NCBI GenBank assembly: GCA_013368315.1
Contig: JAACJM010000002.1
Location: 744,001 to 808,000, forward strand
Length of the DNA stretch: 64,000 nt
DNA from: Tetrapyrgos nigripes
Lineage: Eukaryota > Basidiomycota > Agaricomycetes > Agaricales > Campanellaceae
Reading direction: 5' to 3'
The position numbers were made by a program, and so were the translations under genes. Positions 1 to 11,248 of this stretch are shown here, piece after piece. The notes below the pieces were generated by a model. That model did not search any database, was not told the DNA's origin, and saw only the letters and a list, made by a program, of their open reading frames with translations. How positions within the stretch are numbered: the stretch's first letter is position 1; each line of letters opens with the position of its first letter.

Positions 1-120
1 GATCCCAAGGTCAACACTACCACAGACAATATCTCAGAACTCACTACCAGAATCGGAGCACTATCGAGAGAAGAAAAGGAAGGACTACTAAAGAAGTTCG
101 TAACAGAATCGGATTTTTGA
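1..120 (+). pseudogene. gag C-terminal fragment of gypsy copy A
   Basis: Frame 1 is open from the window edge to a TGA at 118-120 and encodes a polar stretch (ISELTTRIGALSREEKEG) of the kind seen at the end of chromoviral gag-type proteins before pol. The pol frame lies in a different phase (its codons start at positions divisible by three) and is open from about 117, so gag and pol are offset by what would be a -1 shift. Only about 39 codons are visible, so no zinc knuckle can be checked. The assignment rests mainly on position directly upstream of pol. Confidence 0.6.
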
Positions 121-544
121 ATACCTCCCCTGCCACGTTGTCAGGAGGAGGAACATGGACATATATACCAGTAAAACACAAGCAATACACGAGCCTTATA
201 CCCTTTCGTAAGCCACGATCCCCATCTGAATTAAGAATCACGGCAATCACTCGAAACCAACAGACTCTCTCAATAGAACTCGAAACTGAATTAATCGGGA
301 AAATAACTGGACGAAAAATCGACGCAACCGCGCTGGTAGATAGTGGAGCAGAAGGAATCATCATTAACGACGCCTTCGCCCAAAAACATCACCTCAACCG
401 CATCCCCCTAGAAAAACCATTCCCAGTTCGAAACGTCGACGGATCAGAAAACGTGATGGGATGGGTAAGACACTACACCATTCAAAAACTACAAATCTAC
501 ACACAAGACCACCAATCTCACCATGAAGAAACTGCTGAGTTTTA

Positions 545-754
545 CAGTGGGTCAAAAAATTGTCCACATGTTTCGCATTTTTGGAAAGATTGCCAATTTA
601 AGCAATACTGAGTAGAGATATTAAAATGTGGTCAGTGATGGGCAGAAAGCCCTTGATAAACGCTACAATATTCTGTCTGTTTTGTCTTATTTGGCTTAAA
701 ACTCATGGAGATATGACTGATTTAAAATGGTATGTCATTTGGACAATTTTTTGA
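545..754 (+). repeat. left terminal inverted repeat of the Tc1 element
   Basis: About 210 bp, matching the reverse complement of 1962-2171 with scattered mismatches. The outer motif (GTCAAAAAATTGTCC) reappears near the inner end, inverted (GGACAATTTTTTGAC at about 740-754), so each TIR carries two likely transposase binding sites. This resembles the IR/DR arrangement of other Tc1 elements, except that the inner copy is in opposite orientation. Confidence 0.9.
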
Positions 755-784
755 CATGCAAGTGAAAATACAGAAAGTGCTAGC

Positions 785-1801
785 TCAGTACTTGGTATGC
801 CCTCCTTTGGCCTTCAACACAGCCTCAATCCTTCTAGGCATGCTCCTGATCAATTTCTGACAATCTTCTTCTGTGATTTCATCCCACTTTTCAGCTGCTC
901 TGTCCCATATTTCCCAAACTCCAGAGGGTGCTGTGTCATATCCATTGAGCTTGTGTTTGAGGGTTGTCCAGAGGTGTTCAATGGGGTTCAGGTCAGGAGA
1001 TTGAGCAGGCCAGCTCATGCAATGGATGTTGTTGTCTTCAAACCACTTGGTGGCCAGTTTTGACTTGTGTTTAGGATCATTGTCTTGCTGAAAAATGGCC
1101 ACCTCTGGATCAACACCCAAAATATCCATGCTCTCCAGAAGGTTGTTCTCCAAAATGTCCACATACTGCTCTGCATTCATCCTGCCCTCCACCTCTGCCA
1201 TGTTTCCAACTCCTTCCCACCCCATACATCCCCACACCATGATATTTCCTCCTCCAAATTTGACTGTTTCCACCACATTTCTCTCTCCCAAGGATTCACC
1301 CTTCCTCCCCCACACATACTGCTGTCCATCTGACCCATATCGATTGATTTTAGTCTCATCTGACCAAATAACCCTTTTCCAGTCATCCACAGTCCAGTTT
1401 CTGTACTTCTGTGCAAAGTTTAAACGAGCCTTCCTGTGAGCTGCAGTGAGTTTGGGCTTCTTCTTCGTTTTAGATGTGTCCACATCATGCCTGAGAAGGG
1501 AATTTCGAATGGTTTGGGTGGAGACAGGTTGGTCAAGGAGGGGATTGATGTTTCTGGCCACTTCTGTAGCATTTTCAGCTTTGCCAGTGTTGATTTGTTG
1601 GATAGCAGCACGTTCATCAGTGGTAGACAGCTTTCTAGGACGCCCTGCTTGATGGTTCTCCTTGTCAGGATACATCTCTTTGGCCAGAGAAGCAATCTTT
1701 GACTTGGATACCCCAGTTTTAGCAGAGATTTCCCTGGATGAAGCAGAAGTTTGGAGGAGAGAGAGGATATTGTCTTTCTGGGTGGATGTGATGGGTCTCA
1801 T
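785..1801 (-). CDS. Tc1-type DD34E transposase, apparently intact
   Basis: 338 residues from the Met of MRPITSTQKD; the frame is open 30 codons further upstream, to 1891, but the shorter start gives the usual Tc1 length of about 340 aa. The N-terminal half has the paired helix-turn-helix DNA-binding pattern (SSREISAKTGVSKSKIASLA, then a basic GRPRKLS hinge). The catalytic triad is visible as WSDETK, FQQDNDPKH and SPDLNPIEHLW, with 34 residues between the second Asp and the Glu, which is the Tc1 DD34E signature. No stop or frameshift is present. The enzyme would bind the flanking inverted repeats and cut and paste the element at TA sites. It is the only transposase in the window that looks undamaged. 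Confidence 0.95.
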   Translation of the reverse strand: MRPITSTQKDNILSLLQTSASSREISAKTGVSKSKIASLAKEMYPDKENHQAGRPRKLSTTDERAAIQQINTGKAENATEVARNINPLLDQPVSTQTIRNSLLRHDVDTSKTKKKPKLTAAHRKARLNFAQKYRNWTVDDWKRVIWSDETKINRYGSDGQQYVWGRKGESLGERNVVETVKFGGGNIMVWGCMGWEGVGNMAEVEGRMNAEQYVDILENNLLESMDILGVDPEVAIFQQDNDPKHKSKLATKWFEDNNIHCMSWPAQSPDLNPIEHLWTTLKHKLNGYDTAPSGVWEIWDRAAEKWDEITEEDCQKLIRSMPRRIEAVLKAKGGHTKY

Positions 1802-1961
1802 GATTTGATGAGGGCTATAGAACAACTGGATGCCCTTATATATGGTCCAGCTGGCAGCTATGATATCATTATGATGTAGCCATTGCATCATTGTACAACT
1901 CCACTTATGATGTCATCTATGAGACATCACATAGTTACAATACTGATTTTGAAGTGGCAAC

Positions 1962-2171
1962 TCAAAAAATTGTCCAAATGACATACCATTTTAAATCAAT
2001 CATATCTCCATGAGTTTTGAGCCAAATAGGACAAATAAAACAGATTATTGTAGCTCTTATCAAGGGCGTTCTGCCCATCACTGACCACATTTCAATATCT
2101 CTACTCAGTATTGCTTAAATTGGCAATCTTTCCAAAAATGCGAAACATGTGGACAATTTTTTGACCCACTG
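1962..2171 (-). repeat. right terminal inverted repeat of the Tc1 element
   Basis: Reverse complement of the left TIR over about 210 bp. It carries the inner CTCAAAAAATTGTCC motif at 1961-1975 and the outer GACAATTTTTTGACCCACTG at 2152-2171, followed by the TA target duplication. Confidence 0.9.
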
Positions 2172-5100
2172 TATATCACAGACATCGGGGATCACGATAT
2201 CATTTTGGGTACCGATTGGTTACGACATCATAATCCGGAGATCGACTGGACAACATCAGAAATCAACCTAACATGATGCCCCAATGCTTGTACACTGGGA
2301 AAAGCCCCAGTATTAACCAAAGCTAAGTCGAAAACCTCTCCTCCGAAAACAAAACAACCTGAAATAGTCGACCCCAGAACACATCACCGAGATTACCAAG
2401 TAATATTCAAAGACATTGTAGGACCTCATAAAACGACACCACAACCAAAGGTGGCCGGACAACGTCGATCACAACGACCTAGAAAGATCCGACTGCAACG
2501 AATTGACTTAGGAGCGATGCTCAGCTCAGAAGATACGACTGGACAATGGGATGTCCCAGGACAATGGAGCGAACTCGTTATGGAATATTTAGATACCCTG
2601 AACGACCCTGACAAAGATCTATCAGAAACCAAGCTGAGTATCCGAGCTGCCTTTACCAAAGCACATCGAGACACTGAAAACGAATCCATGAACTCGCCGA
2701 CCTCATTACAGGAACAAATACCCAAACATTATCATGAATACTTGTCGGTATTCAATAAAAAGACTTCAGAACGCTTACCCCAATGAAGTGATTGGGACCA
2801 TGCAATCGAGCTACAGGACGGCTTCCAACCACGCGCATGTAAAATGTACCCCCTTTCCCCAAACGAACAATCCAAACTCGACTCCTTCCTGAACGAAAAT
2901 CTCGAAAAAGGATATATTAAACCATCAAAATCTCCAATGGCAAGTCCCTTCTTCTTTGTTAAGAAAAAGGACGGAAAGCTACGCCTGGTACAGGATTACA
3001 GAGCACTCAATAAGGGTACCGTGAAAAACGCATATCCACTACCCCTCATCCCAGAACTAATCGACAAACTCAAGAATGCATACGTATTCAGTAAAATCGA
3101 CCTACGGTGGGGATACAATAACATCCGTATCAAAGAGGGGGATGAATGGAAAGCCGCCTTCAAAACCAACCGAGGACTATTTGAACCGACTGTCATGTTC
3201 TTTGGATTAATGAACTCGCCAGCGACCTTCCAAGCGATGATGAACACTATTTTCAAGGATCTCATCAACCAAGGGAAGATTGTCATCTATATGGATGACA
3301 TTTTAATATTCACCCATGACCTAGAAGAACATCGAGAACTAGTCCAAACAGTCCTACAATGACTACAGGACAACGACCTATACGCCAAACCCGAAAAATG
3401 CGTATTCGAAGCAGACAAGGTCGACTTTTTGGGACTGATTGTCTCTCACGACACTTTGGCAATGGACCCAGCCAAGGTAGCGGGAGTACTTGAATGGCCA
3501 ACGCCCAAAACAGTAAAGGAAGTACAGGCCTTCTTAGGATTCGGAAATTTCTATAGACGTTTCATCAAAGACTTTTCAAAAATCGCACGACCCCTCTTCG
3601 ATCTAACAAGGAAGGACAACCACTGGAACTGGGGAACAGAGGCCGAAAAAGCCTTCTGATCCCTCAAAACGGCCTTCACATCCAAACCCGTTCTACTGAT
3701 GCTGGACCACACGAAGCCATACTGAGTGGAAGTAGACGCATCAGACTATGCAATGGGGGGAATACTCATGCAAATTGGGGAAGACGATCGATGGCACCCA
3801 GTCACCTACATCTCCAAATCCCTCTCCGAGACTGAACGAAACTACGACATCCACGACAAAGAACTACTGGCAATCATACGAGTGCTGGAAGCATGGAGAC
3901 ACTATTTGGAGGGAGCTCCCCATTCTACCAAAATCTTCACCAACCATAGGAACTTGGAATATTTCCAGACTGCCCAAAAACTCAGTCGACGACAAGCACG
4001 ATGGGCGTTATTCCTCACATGATTTGAGTTCTCCCTCTAACATAAACCAGGAAGTCTCAATAAAGCTGACCCATTGTCTAGACGACCAGATCACAAAATT
4101 GGGACCGAGAACGACAACACTGACAGGATCCTCCTCGACCCCAAATTCTTCCGAGTCCGAGCAACTAGACAAGGAACAGTAACTGCTATAGGAGACGTAG
4201 AACTACGACGGAGAATCAAGGAATGCCCCAAGAGGGACCTAGAGGTAGTAAGTGCCTTAGATGTCATCCTACGAAACGGACCACAGTCGCTGGTGAAGAA
4301 TCTACAGGAATGGAACTACGAAGATGGAATCATCTTATTCCGAGGCAAAATCTACGTACCAGCAGACAACGATCTCCGACGGGATATCATAAAACTACAC
4401 CACGACTCCTTAGCAGCAGGACACCCTGGACGATACAAAACTTACGAATTAGTCAGCAGAGAATTTTGGTGGCCGGGAATGTCGGTCTTTGTCAGAGACT
4501 ATGTAACTGGCTGCACCAAATGTCAGGCGAAGAAAACTAACAACCATCCCACTCGGATCCCCTTAATTCCCACCGAAATCCCAGAACGTCCTTTTGGGAC
4601 TATTACCACTGACTTCATCACCAATCTCCCTGAATGTAAAGGGTTCAATGTGATTCACGTCACAGTTGACAGGTCAATGAAAACGGTCATCATATCACCG
4701 TGTACAAAAACAATTGACAGTGACGGTACGGTTAATCTGCTACTTGACAACACTTGGCGGCAGTACGGACTATGGGACAAAATGATATCTGACCGAGGAC
4801 CGCAGTTTGCTAGCAAGGTCATGGCTGCGGTCCATGAAAAGCTAGGCATAACTTCAGCCCTCAGTACCGCTTACCACCCACAGACCGACGGAGAGTCGGA
4901 GTGATACAATCAAGAACTGGAGCAGTTCCTACATATCTTCTGTAACTACCGACAAGAAGACTGGGTGGACTATCTACCTTATGCTGAATTCAGTCATAAC
5001 ACCAGAATCCATTCCGCAACAGGAAAATCCCCATTCAAACTCCTACACGGATACCAACCATGATTCTTCCCATCATTCAACCCAACCTCTAACCTACCAA

Positions 5101-5654
5101 CAGTAGAGGAACGACTCGAAAACCTCAACCAACTCAGAGATGAACTCAAAGCAAGCCTGACATCGGCCGCCGAAATGATGAAAGCACAGCATGGAAACCA
5201 TTCCATGTCCTGGACAGAGTACAAGGTCGGAGATAAGGTACTACTCGACGGAAAGAACCTAAAGACAACAAGGCTGAAAGCTAAGTTGTCCAATCGTCGT
5301 CATGGCCCATTCGAAATCATTGAAGTAATCGGCCAGGTTAACTACAAATTGAAATTACTGACGACCTGGCGTATACACTCTGTTTTTCACGCGTCCCTAT
5401 TAACACCGTACGTCAAAACAGATGCTCACGGACCAAACTACCCCGAACCCCCCGCAGAGCTACTGGACGCAGACGAAGAATACGACGTCAAAATGATACT
5501 AGACTTGAAACCGACCAGAAATAGAAAAGGGACTCAATACCTTATCAAATGGTTGGATTACCCCAACTCGGAGAATACTTGGATACCTACGTCAAACCTG
5601 ACCAAGGTAAAAGACATGATGGAAGAATTTCATCAGAAACATCCCCAAGCTTAC

Positions 5655-6340
5655 CGACACTGACGGCGTCTACTGTCATAACCTAACGGACGGCGACTTC
5701 GCCACCTTCCACTACCACAGACAAGAACTCGTTAAAAAGGCAGACACATCAAAACTAAACAACAGAACAGAGTTCAACCACATCCTATCAAACCTCACCC
5801 TTTCACCCTCACACTAAAACCTATCATGTCTACCCCCATCACCACCGCAGTCTCAACCGACACCACAACGACGATCGACCCACTATCGGACAACACCAGA
5901 CGCTGCAGATACGGCCTACGGTCAGGCCGACATTGTAGACTATACAACAGACACACGGAAAGGCATAGCGGATGTAATCAATGTATCTGGCCAGGACGTG
6001 AGTCGTCAAAACGATGCAGGTTAGGAGCAGGACACTGGGCGAGATGCGCTACCTACTGATCTAGCCTCCGACCGAATGAGCGGAACAACTTAGGGTGGGG
6101 AGATGCGACTGTATGGGGAGGAAACATTCAGTTAAACTATGTCGACAACAACAACGGATGGGGTACATGGGACAGAACAGGATGGGGGGAACCTGAGCCA
6201 GACTTAACAGGATGGGGCACCTTTCCCAACGACTTACCGGAAACTTGGCCAACTATACGAGGGTTGGACAAAAGGATCAGGAAGCAGTGGGCGAAGCAGT
6301 GGATCAATCGACTTCCGAGCTCCGGTGAAAGCTCGACCTA
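5655..6340 (+). pseudogene. degraded third reading frame between pol and 3' LTR
   Basis: Overlapping the end of pol in the +1 frame is a protein-like frame that starts around 5655 (TDTDGVYCHNLTDGDFATF) and can be followed to about 6340. It is broken only by a few stops (TAA near 5816, TAG near 6027, TAG near 6090 and two more). The composition is Thr/Asp/Gly-rich, with a recurring DGV or GW-type pattern. No family is recognised and no transmembrane segment is evident. It may be an accessory ORF of this chromovirus lineage or simply a C-terminal extension reached by frameshifting. The annotation rests on the low stop density in one frame. Confidence 0.4.
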
Positions 6341-6352
6341 GAAGGGGGGTAG

Positions 6353-6841
6353 TGTCATGAATCGCCTCTCGAATCGCCTCTCGCCGTCTTCATTTCTTTG
6401 CCTCTCGCTGCCTTCATTTCTTTCTATTATCTATTCACCTCCCGTTCTATTCCCTTCCATAAACCCATAAACACTAATTACTTCTCATCACCGTCCTCCC
6501 GATCTATGACTCACTTCTCCGCCTTTATCTCCATGGACATTCCCACATATATACTTCTTTACTCGACTCACACTCTTATCTCCTCCAATCTCTAAAACTC
6601 CATGGACATTCTCACATATTCATTTCTCTCCTATATATCGTAGATCTCGTAGCTAGATTCTTCAGTCTGTTCACTTCGTCTCTACTCTGCTCTTAGTACA
6701 GTGCAGTATCGAGCATAGTCAGCTACTCAACCCCTTCTCACATCTATCATCTCTTCTCTATCTCATCTCATTGTAACCAGCCGAATCTATTTGTTCATTG
6801 TGTGACTTGGGTGGTTTTGCTAAGTGACAACGTTCTTGACA
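6353..6841 (+). repeat. 3' LTR of gypsy copy A
   Basis: 489 bp bounded by TGTCATGAATCG and TTCTTGACA, so it has the TG...CA rule and a 5-bp terminal inverted repeat TGTCA/TGACA. It follows a purine run (GAAGGGGGGTAG). The promoter-like part contains TATATATCG near 6640 and the segment CAGTCTGTTCACTTCGTCTC, which recurs in the other LTRs of the window. The end segment GTGACTTGGGTGGTT is shared with the LTR ends near 16500 and 31875. Confidence 0.92.
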
Positions 6842-7890
6842 GTGGGTCATCTATGAAACAAGTTAGCAGGTGAAGAAGAGTATATGGAGATAGAGACTTA
6901 CTCCATTGAGGTGCATTCTCGAGGCTGCGAGTACACTGAGGGGTTTGATAAGTAACATACATCTTCACTTTCCAGGTACCATCGTCACAAATGCCAAGGA
7001 ATGGATAGACGGCAAGCATCTGCTCATAGAGACATTTCTGAGCCTGAGGGTCAACGAGACCCCAGGTCATGCCACTGGGAAACCATCTGGTATAGTGCAA
7101 TTCTTTGAGGAACTCCTTGAACCTCTGAAACATTGCCTCTCTATCCTCAGGATCAAGGTATGTGCCGTCTTCTCTCTGGATAAAATCAAGCAGATGCAGG
7201 GGGTTGTTGATGGCCTTCTTGTCTGTACAATATGTTGACCAGTCCTCGCACTTTTTAAAGCGCGTTTCGGCCAAGGCATGAGGTGAGGGAGGTTGGAGTA
7301 GGTTGAGGTCATGACTTGGCAAAGACTTTCGTTGGGACTTGAGAGAAAGTGTTTGGGCAGCAAGCGGAGCAGGCTGAGGCTGGGGCTGGGACTGCTGTTG
7401 AAGGAGGCCTTGATATTGGGTATTGACGCGCCTGAAGACAGTGTGACGTGGACATGTTAGTAAGGAGGAGAATTGTTGAGCCAGCTCTACATACCTTAAC
7501 ATATCCGCTTCTTCTGTAGCTATCTTGTATAACCCAGTGAGCTTGACAATCTCAGTTTGAGCGTTTGCATATGCTATATTGCCGGCGTGTTGCAGCATCT
7601 CCGCTGTCGCAGAGTGCAAAATGGTGAAGACGTCTTGTGACAAAGCATGGGGCTGCTAGGAAAAAAAGAGAGTCAGCAGATCATATACAGACATATACAG
7701 ATCTTTTGAGTCTTACAAAAGAGGGAGAGCTTGCAGAAGATAGGTTCTCAGTATGATGACTTGCTTGATATCAATTAGTATGGTTGTTCATTGTTCTGGC
7801 TGGTGCTTGAGATAGCGAAGACCCTTGCATTGAGGATACGCCTGGCCAGTTGATGTCCAGATTCCAGTTCCCAGAATCGTTAGGCTGCAT
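6842..7890 (-). pseudogene. accessory gene of the Tnp2-type CACTA element, truncated by the LTR
   Basis: Read from an ATG at 7888-7890 (MQPNDSGNWNLDINWPG). Exon 1 contains one TGA at a probable Arg codon (NHTN*YQAS). An intron of about 70 nt ends before QPHALSQDV, and a 65-nt intron follows ATEEADMLR. The middle is Gln/Pro-rich. The conserved-looking part reads WFPSGMTWGLVDPQ then YPFLGICDDGTWKVKM, a pattern I associate with second genes carried by mushroom CACTA or KDZ elements; the function is unknown. The 3' end is lost, because coding sequence stops at 6842 where the gypsy LTR begins. It lies downstream of, and on the same strand as, the transposase. Confidence 0.7.
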
Positions 7891-8026
7891 GGTGGACGAG
7901 GAGAAGAAAGAAGACTCGGTGATTACATTGATTACAACAAATGGATCAACAAAAGCCTAGTCATGTGAGTCACGCATCGCGTCGCGTCTACTACAACGTG
8001 TCAAAATCGGAACAGCAAACAGTAAA

Positions 8027-11000
8027 CTAATCTTCGACATCAAAATCATCAAGCACAGATTTCTCGACAACAAAGATAAGGTCAGAATCATTGTCTGGAA
8101 GAGAAGGAAGCAGTTGCATAGATACGACTGATAAGATATCTAAAACGGATACCACTTTCAGATCAGAAACTCCTTGGTGCTTGCAAGCCCATAGAGTGTG
8201 GTAAGACTCTTCCCACATCATAGGATCTGGTCTTGAGTATAAAGACACAAGGGCATAGCCTACTGTTTCATCCGAATCATCTTTTTGTGCAAAATAGAAT
8301 TGCACTTCACCATACTCGATCTGGTTGCTCAACTGCATCTTCAATCAAATTAGATGATGTTAACAGTTAGAGCTTTTGAGAACAACTTACTTTCACATTC
8401 TGAGTCACTCTGATCTGCTCTGATGTACGACATTTTTCGGAATAAAGAGATCTCGCCATGTTTCCATCTGGCAGAAGTAGCCGACCAAATCGCATGATCT
8501 TGTTTCTGAACCCAACCTCCGCCAGAGCTTGCGCATAAGCACCACTTATGATCATTGAGTATCGATCATGTGGTCCCAGAAGAAAGAAACTGGGATTGAC
8601 TGTGATAGATGATGTAGGTACTGGAGGTTTTCCATATTTCGGATCAAGGAATGGATAAATGGCTTTTGCAGCAGTGGACTGAGCTTCGAAGTTGGCACCT
8701 CGGGCTAAGTTTGTGAACATATTGGATGGTTGGCGGATACGTTTACAGAATCTATTGATGCTGCATTCAATAGGATACTGCATGGTATTTGTTCCAGGTC
8801 CGACACGAGTGATCTCATGAGCTGCATGGATCAGAGTATGAATGCAAGGTCGGCAAAAGTGTATGCGATCAGGCCGCTGGCAGTAATAAAGCTTTTCATA
8901 TTCCTCCACAAATAATACCATGTTTGCGTGTACATCCCGAACTTGGGCGCCAGTGATAGAACGTTGGAAAAGGATTCAGACGGCTCGAGCTAGACAGCAA
9001 AAGTTTTGCCAGTACTGCTTGGGAAGGACTGCTCAAAAGAATCCTGGGCCCAATCCAAAGACGTAGAGAAACCACTCTGTAGCCTTGTAACCACTATTGA
9101 TTTTTTGTGCTGGATTACGAGGTGGTCAATGAAAGAATGAAGGAAAGTAATGCGTTGCTTCGGAGACTAAGTGACCATGAGATTCCCAGACATTGCCAAA
9201 TAATGTGAACCAGTCCCAAGCCTCCTTGGTATCAGTGGACTCGCATTTGATAGTACCTCACCATAGAGACAGTAAAAGGTCTTCTATGTTGAGTGATAAC
9301 AAATGCATCAAATCCAACACAAAACATTTGGGTACCGGTAACATGAGATTGGGATCCAAACCACTCAATAATGTAGGCTTGGAGATACCAGTCTTCTTGT
9401 GGTTCTCCTCAAAATCTCTCTGGGTTCTGGAGTTTTGAACTAATTCAAGATCCACCTTGTACTGCTCCTGGGTGAGGATAGGTAAATTCCACATATCCAC
9501 ATCCAGATGATCACGGCCTTCGACAAAGTAATCATGGGGGCATGCGTGAGCCTGGAAATAGTGACCACTGTTTGATTTATGGTGACCAACCATCGGGCAC
9601 CCAAGACGGCAAGCTCTGGCTCCATGATGCCCAACACGTCCATCTAATTCAGGCATTCCAACTGCATCAGCAGTCGCAAAAAGGTGGATAAGTCGGGCAT
9701 CAACAAATGAACCCTCCAGAGCATCCCACACATGCAGGCCTTTCCCACCATTCTCGTGTTGAATTCCTGAAAAGTGATGAAGACCGCGGAATGTAAAGGA
9801 ATCAATGATTTTTGGTTTATTCAGACCTGGAATGACAAGGGCTGGAAGAACATGCCGATCATTGACGCGTATTTTGGGCAAATAATTGTTAACAATCCAT
9901 ATTCCAATCCATGTATCCGACTTCTTGTTTTGGTATACTTGAGCTCCATCCACGGACTGTGAGATGACGAAGTCATCTTTGGTGATCTCGATCTTCTGTG
10001 CAAGGTTGATATAGTCACTGCCACAAAAGATGTCATCATACACCATATCTGCTCCCTTGAGATCAGGAACGAGATTTTTGATCAATTCATAGATGTCCCG
10101 AGTCTTCTCATCTCGATACAGACATTCAAGGCAAGTCTGTAGTGAACGACGAGAGGCCTGGAGCATGGGACTGAGCAAGAAAGTCGTGAACTGTAGACAG
10201 GGCTCCTCTGTATCAGGATAGTATCTGGTCTCTCCACAGATTTCACATGCAATCAACTTTGCATATGGCCCCGTGAATGCATGGCAAGATTTGACGCACA
10301 TGTCGTCAACCACTGCTACGATTCCGGTGATGCGTTGGAGCAATTGCTTGACTTTGTAAAGACTAAGCAGCTCGGAATCCGGTAAACGTTCTTGTACAGC
10401 AGTAATAGTGGAGGTATAGCAGGCCTCGGATGCCATGCCAAGTCCAAGATATATTCTTAGACACAAGCGTTTGTCAACATCGTCCAATTCATCTGAGGGT
10501 TCAGGGGGATTTCGGAGCATATGAATGGTGTCTTCATCGAGATTTCTGTTTTCGTATGTCGCCTCCCAGATGAGCTTGATAAAAGCTTGTGTATCTGCAA
10601 TGGATTGGATTCTGGAATGTACTTCGGCAGTGCTAGGATCATCTCCAGCGTCCAGATAAGTGGTTGGATTTTCCGCTGGCTCGTTCAGAAGACGATGGTA
10701 AGCTTCAAGATCACGCTCATTTCCCAACTCATAGGCTGAAAGAGAATCGGAATGAGGAGGATGATTGTCGGGTTCTTCATCACTGTCCAGGGGAGTGGAC
10801 TGTACTCGGAGTCGGGGTGAGTGCGATCGGTTGTCAAGCTCGTCGTCAACATGCACTTCGTCCAAGTCCATGGGTTCAGGATCGTGTTGGTTCATGAAAT
10901 CATCATGGAGGCCATTGGATAGCCTGGATGGAGGTGAAGGGAATCTCTGAATCGCATCAAGGTCCTGATATTTGCATGATATTAAGTACTTTACACGATC

Positions 11001-11248
11001 TACAGGTTGATAAGTAATATTGAGAACTACCATGAGACTGGATGTAGGGGACAAGGGAGCAGGGAATCCTTCTGTCCAGTCATCTTCAGAGAGGATGGAC
11101 GGGGCAAGCCACTGGATTGCCCAGCTAGACGATCTCGGTCGGCTTTGCAGTGACAGGTACGAGCAGTTTTGCCAAGTTCTCGTTTGCCCTTGCATCGTGT
11201 ACACCAGCACAGTTTTTTCTTGGAGGGCTTGGATTTGCGACAGTCCAT
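8027..11248 (-). pseudogene. tnp2: Tnp2 (CACTA/EnSpm) family transposase, inactivated by TGA codons
   Basis: Starts at an ATG at 11246-11248 with a short Cys-rich N-terminus (CWCTRCKGKRELG). A probable 67-nt intron lies near 10990-11056, followed by an acidic Ser/Asp-rich segment. The transposase core includes SVDGAQVYQNKKSD, GRVGHHGARACRLGCPM and the D-x-M-H block VLDLMHLLSLNIEDLLLSLW, then LYVFGLGPGFF, QRPDRIHFCRPCIHTL and RIGPG/IRQPSN-type motifs. These match the Tnp2-like proteins of basidiomycete CACTA elements (Transposase_21 family). The main frame runs from about 10990 to 8367 with four in-frame TGA codons (9258-9260, 9126-9128, 9033-9035, 8976-8978), each at a probable Arg. A last exon (8027-8344) follows a short intron and ends in FVVEKSVLDDFDVED. 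Confidence 0.9.

Larger units (their letters stand above)
545..2171 (-). mobile_element. Tc1/mariner transposon inserted in the gypsy protease
   Basis: A 1627-bp element flanked by a TA target-site duplication (543-544 and 2172-2173), with ends reading CAGTGGGTCAAAAAATTGTC and its reverse complement. Terminal inverted repeats are about 210 bp long. Removing the element and one TA restores an uninterrupted gypsy protease frame reading EFYITDIGDHDIILG, so the insertion site is exact. The only gene is a full-length transposase on the minus strand. The host element is full of stops while this one is clean, so the mariner arrived later and may have been mobile recently. Confidence 0.97.
117..5663 (+). 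pseudogene. pol: gypsy copy A pol polyprotein, multiply interrupted
   Basis: Domains in order: aspartic protease (LVDSGAEG near 335; the far half resumes after the mariner with ILGTDWLRHHNPEIDW near 2200); reverse transcriptase (about 2844-3600, YMDDILIF near 3290); RNase H (about 3726-4020, VEVDASDYA, then the NYDIHDKELLAI segment); integrase zinc-binding H/C region (about 4395-4535) and core (TDFITNLP near 4610, ISDRGPQFAS near 4790, HPQTDGESE near 4880); chromodomain (about 5485-5640, EYDVKMILD to YLIKWLDYPNSENTW). In-frame TGA codons near 2784, 3361, 3657, 3723, 4021, 4902 and 5062 stand where related elements have Arg, which points to CGA to TGA mutation. A TAA also lies near 4039. Apart from these and the mariner the frame is continuous, so decay has been mainly by point substitution. 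Confidence 0.93.
1..6841 (+). mobile_element. Ty3/gypsy chromovirus copy A (5' end outside window)
   Basis: Long retroelement read on the plus strand: end of gag, then protease, reverse transcriptase, RNase H, integrase and a C-terminal chromodomain, followed by a polypurine tract at about 6341-6352 and the 3' LTR. The order PR-RT-RH-IN-chromodomain is that of the chromovirus branch of Metaviridae. The 5' LTR, primer binding site and most of gag lie left of the window. The body is broken by many in-frame TGA codons and by a Tc1/mariner insertion at 545-2171, so it cannot be autonomous now. Its 3' LTR ends inside a gene of the neighbouring CACTA element, so this insertion is younger than that transposon. 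Confidence 0.93.

Noticed and set aside
5826..6059. A separate 77-residue plus-strand gene after pol
   Set aside because: It overlaps the better supported degraded frame 5655-6340 in another phase and has arginine-rich shadow composition.
9258..9260. An intron at the first TGA of the Tnp2 gene (TGG|TGAGG looks like a donor context)
   Set aside because: Reading straight through gives LLLSLW*GTIKCESTD, which matches the family pattern LW-R-GTI-C, so it is a nonsense codon rather than a splice site.
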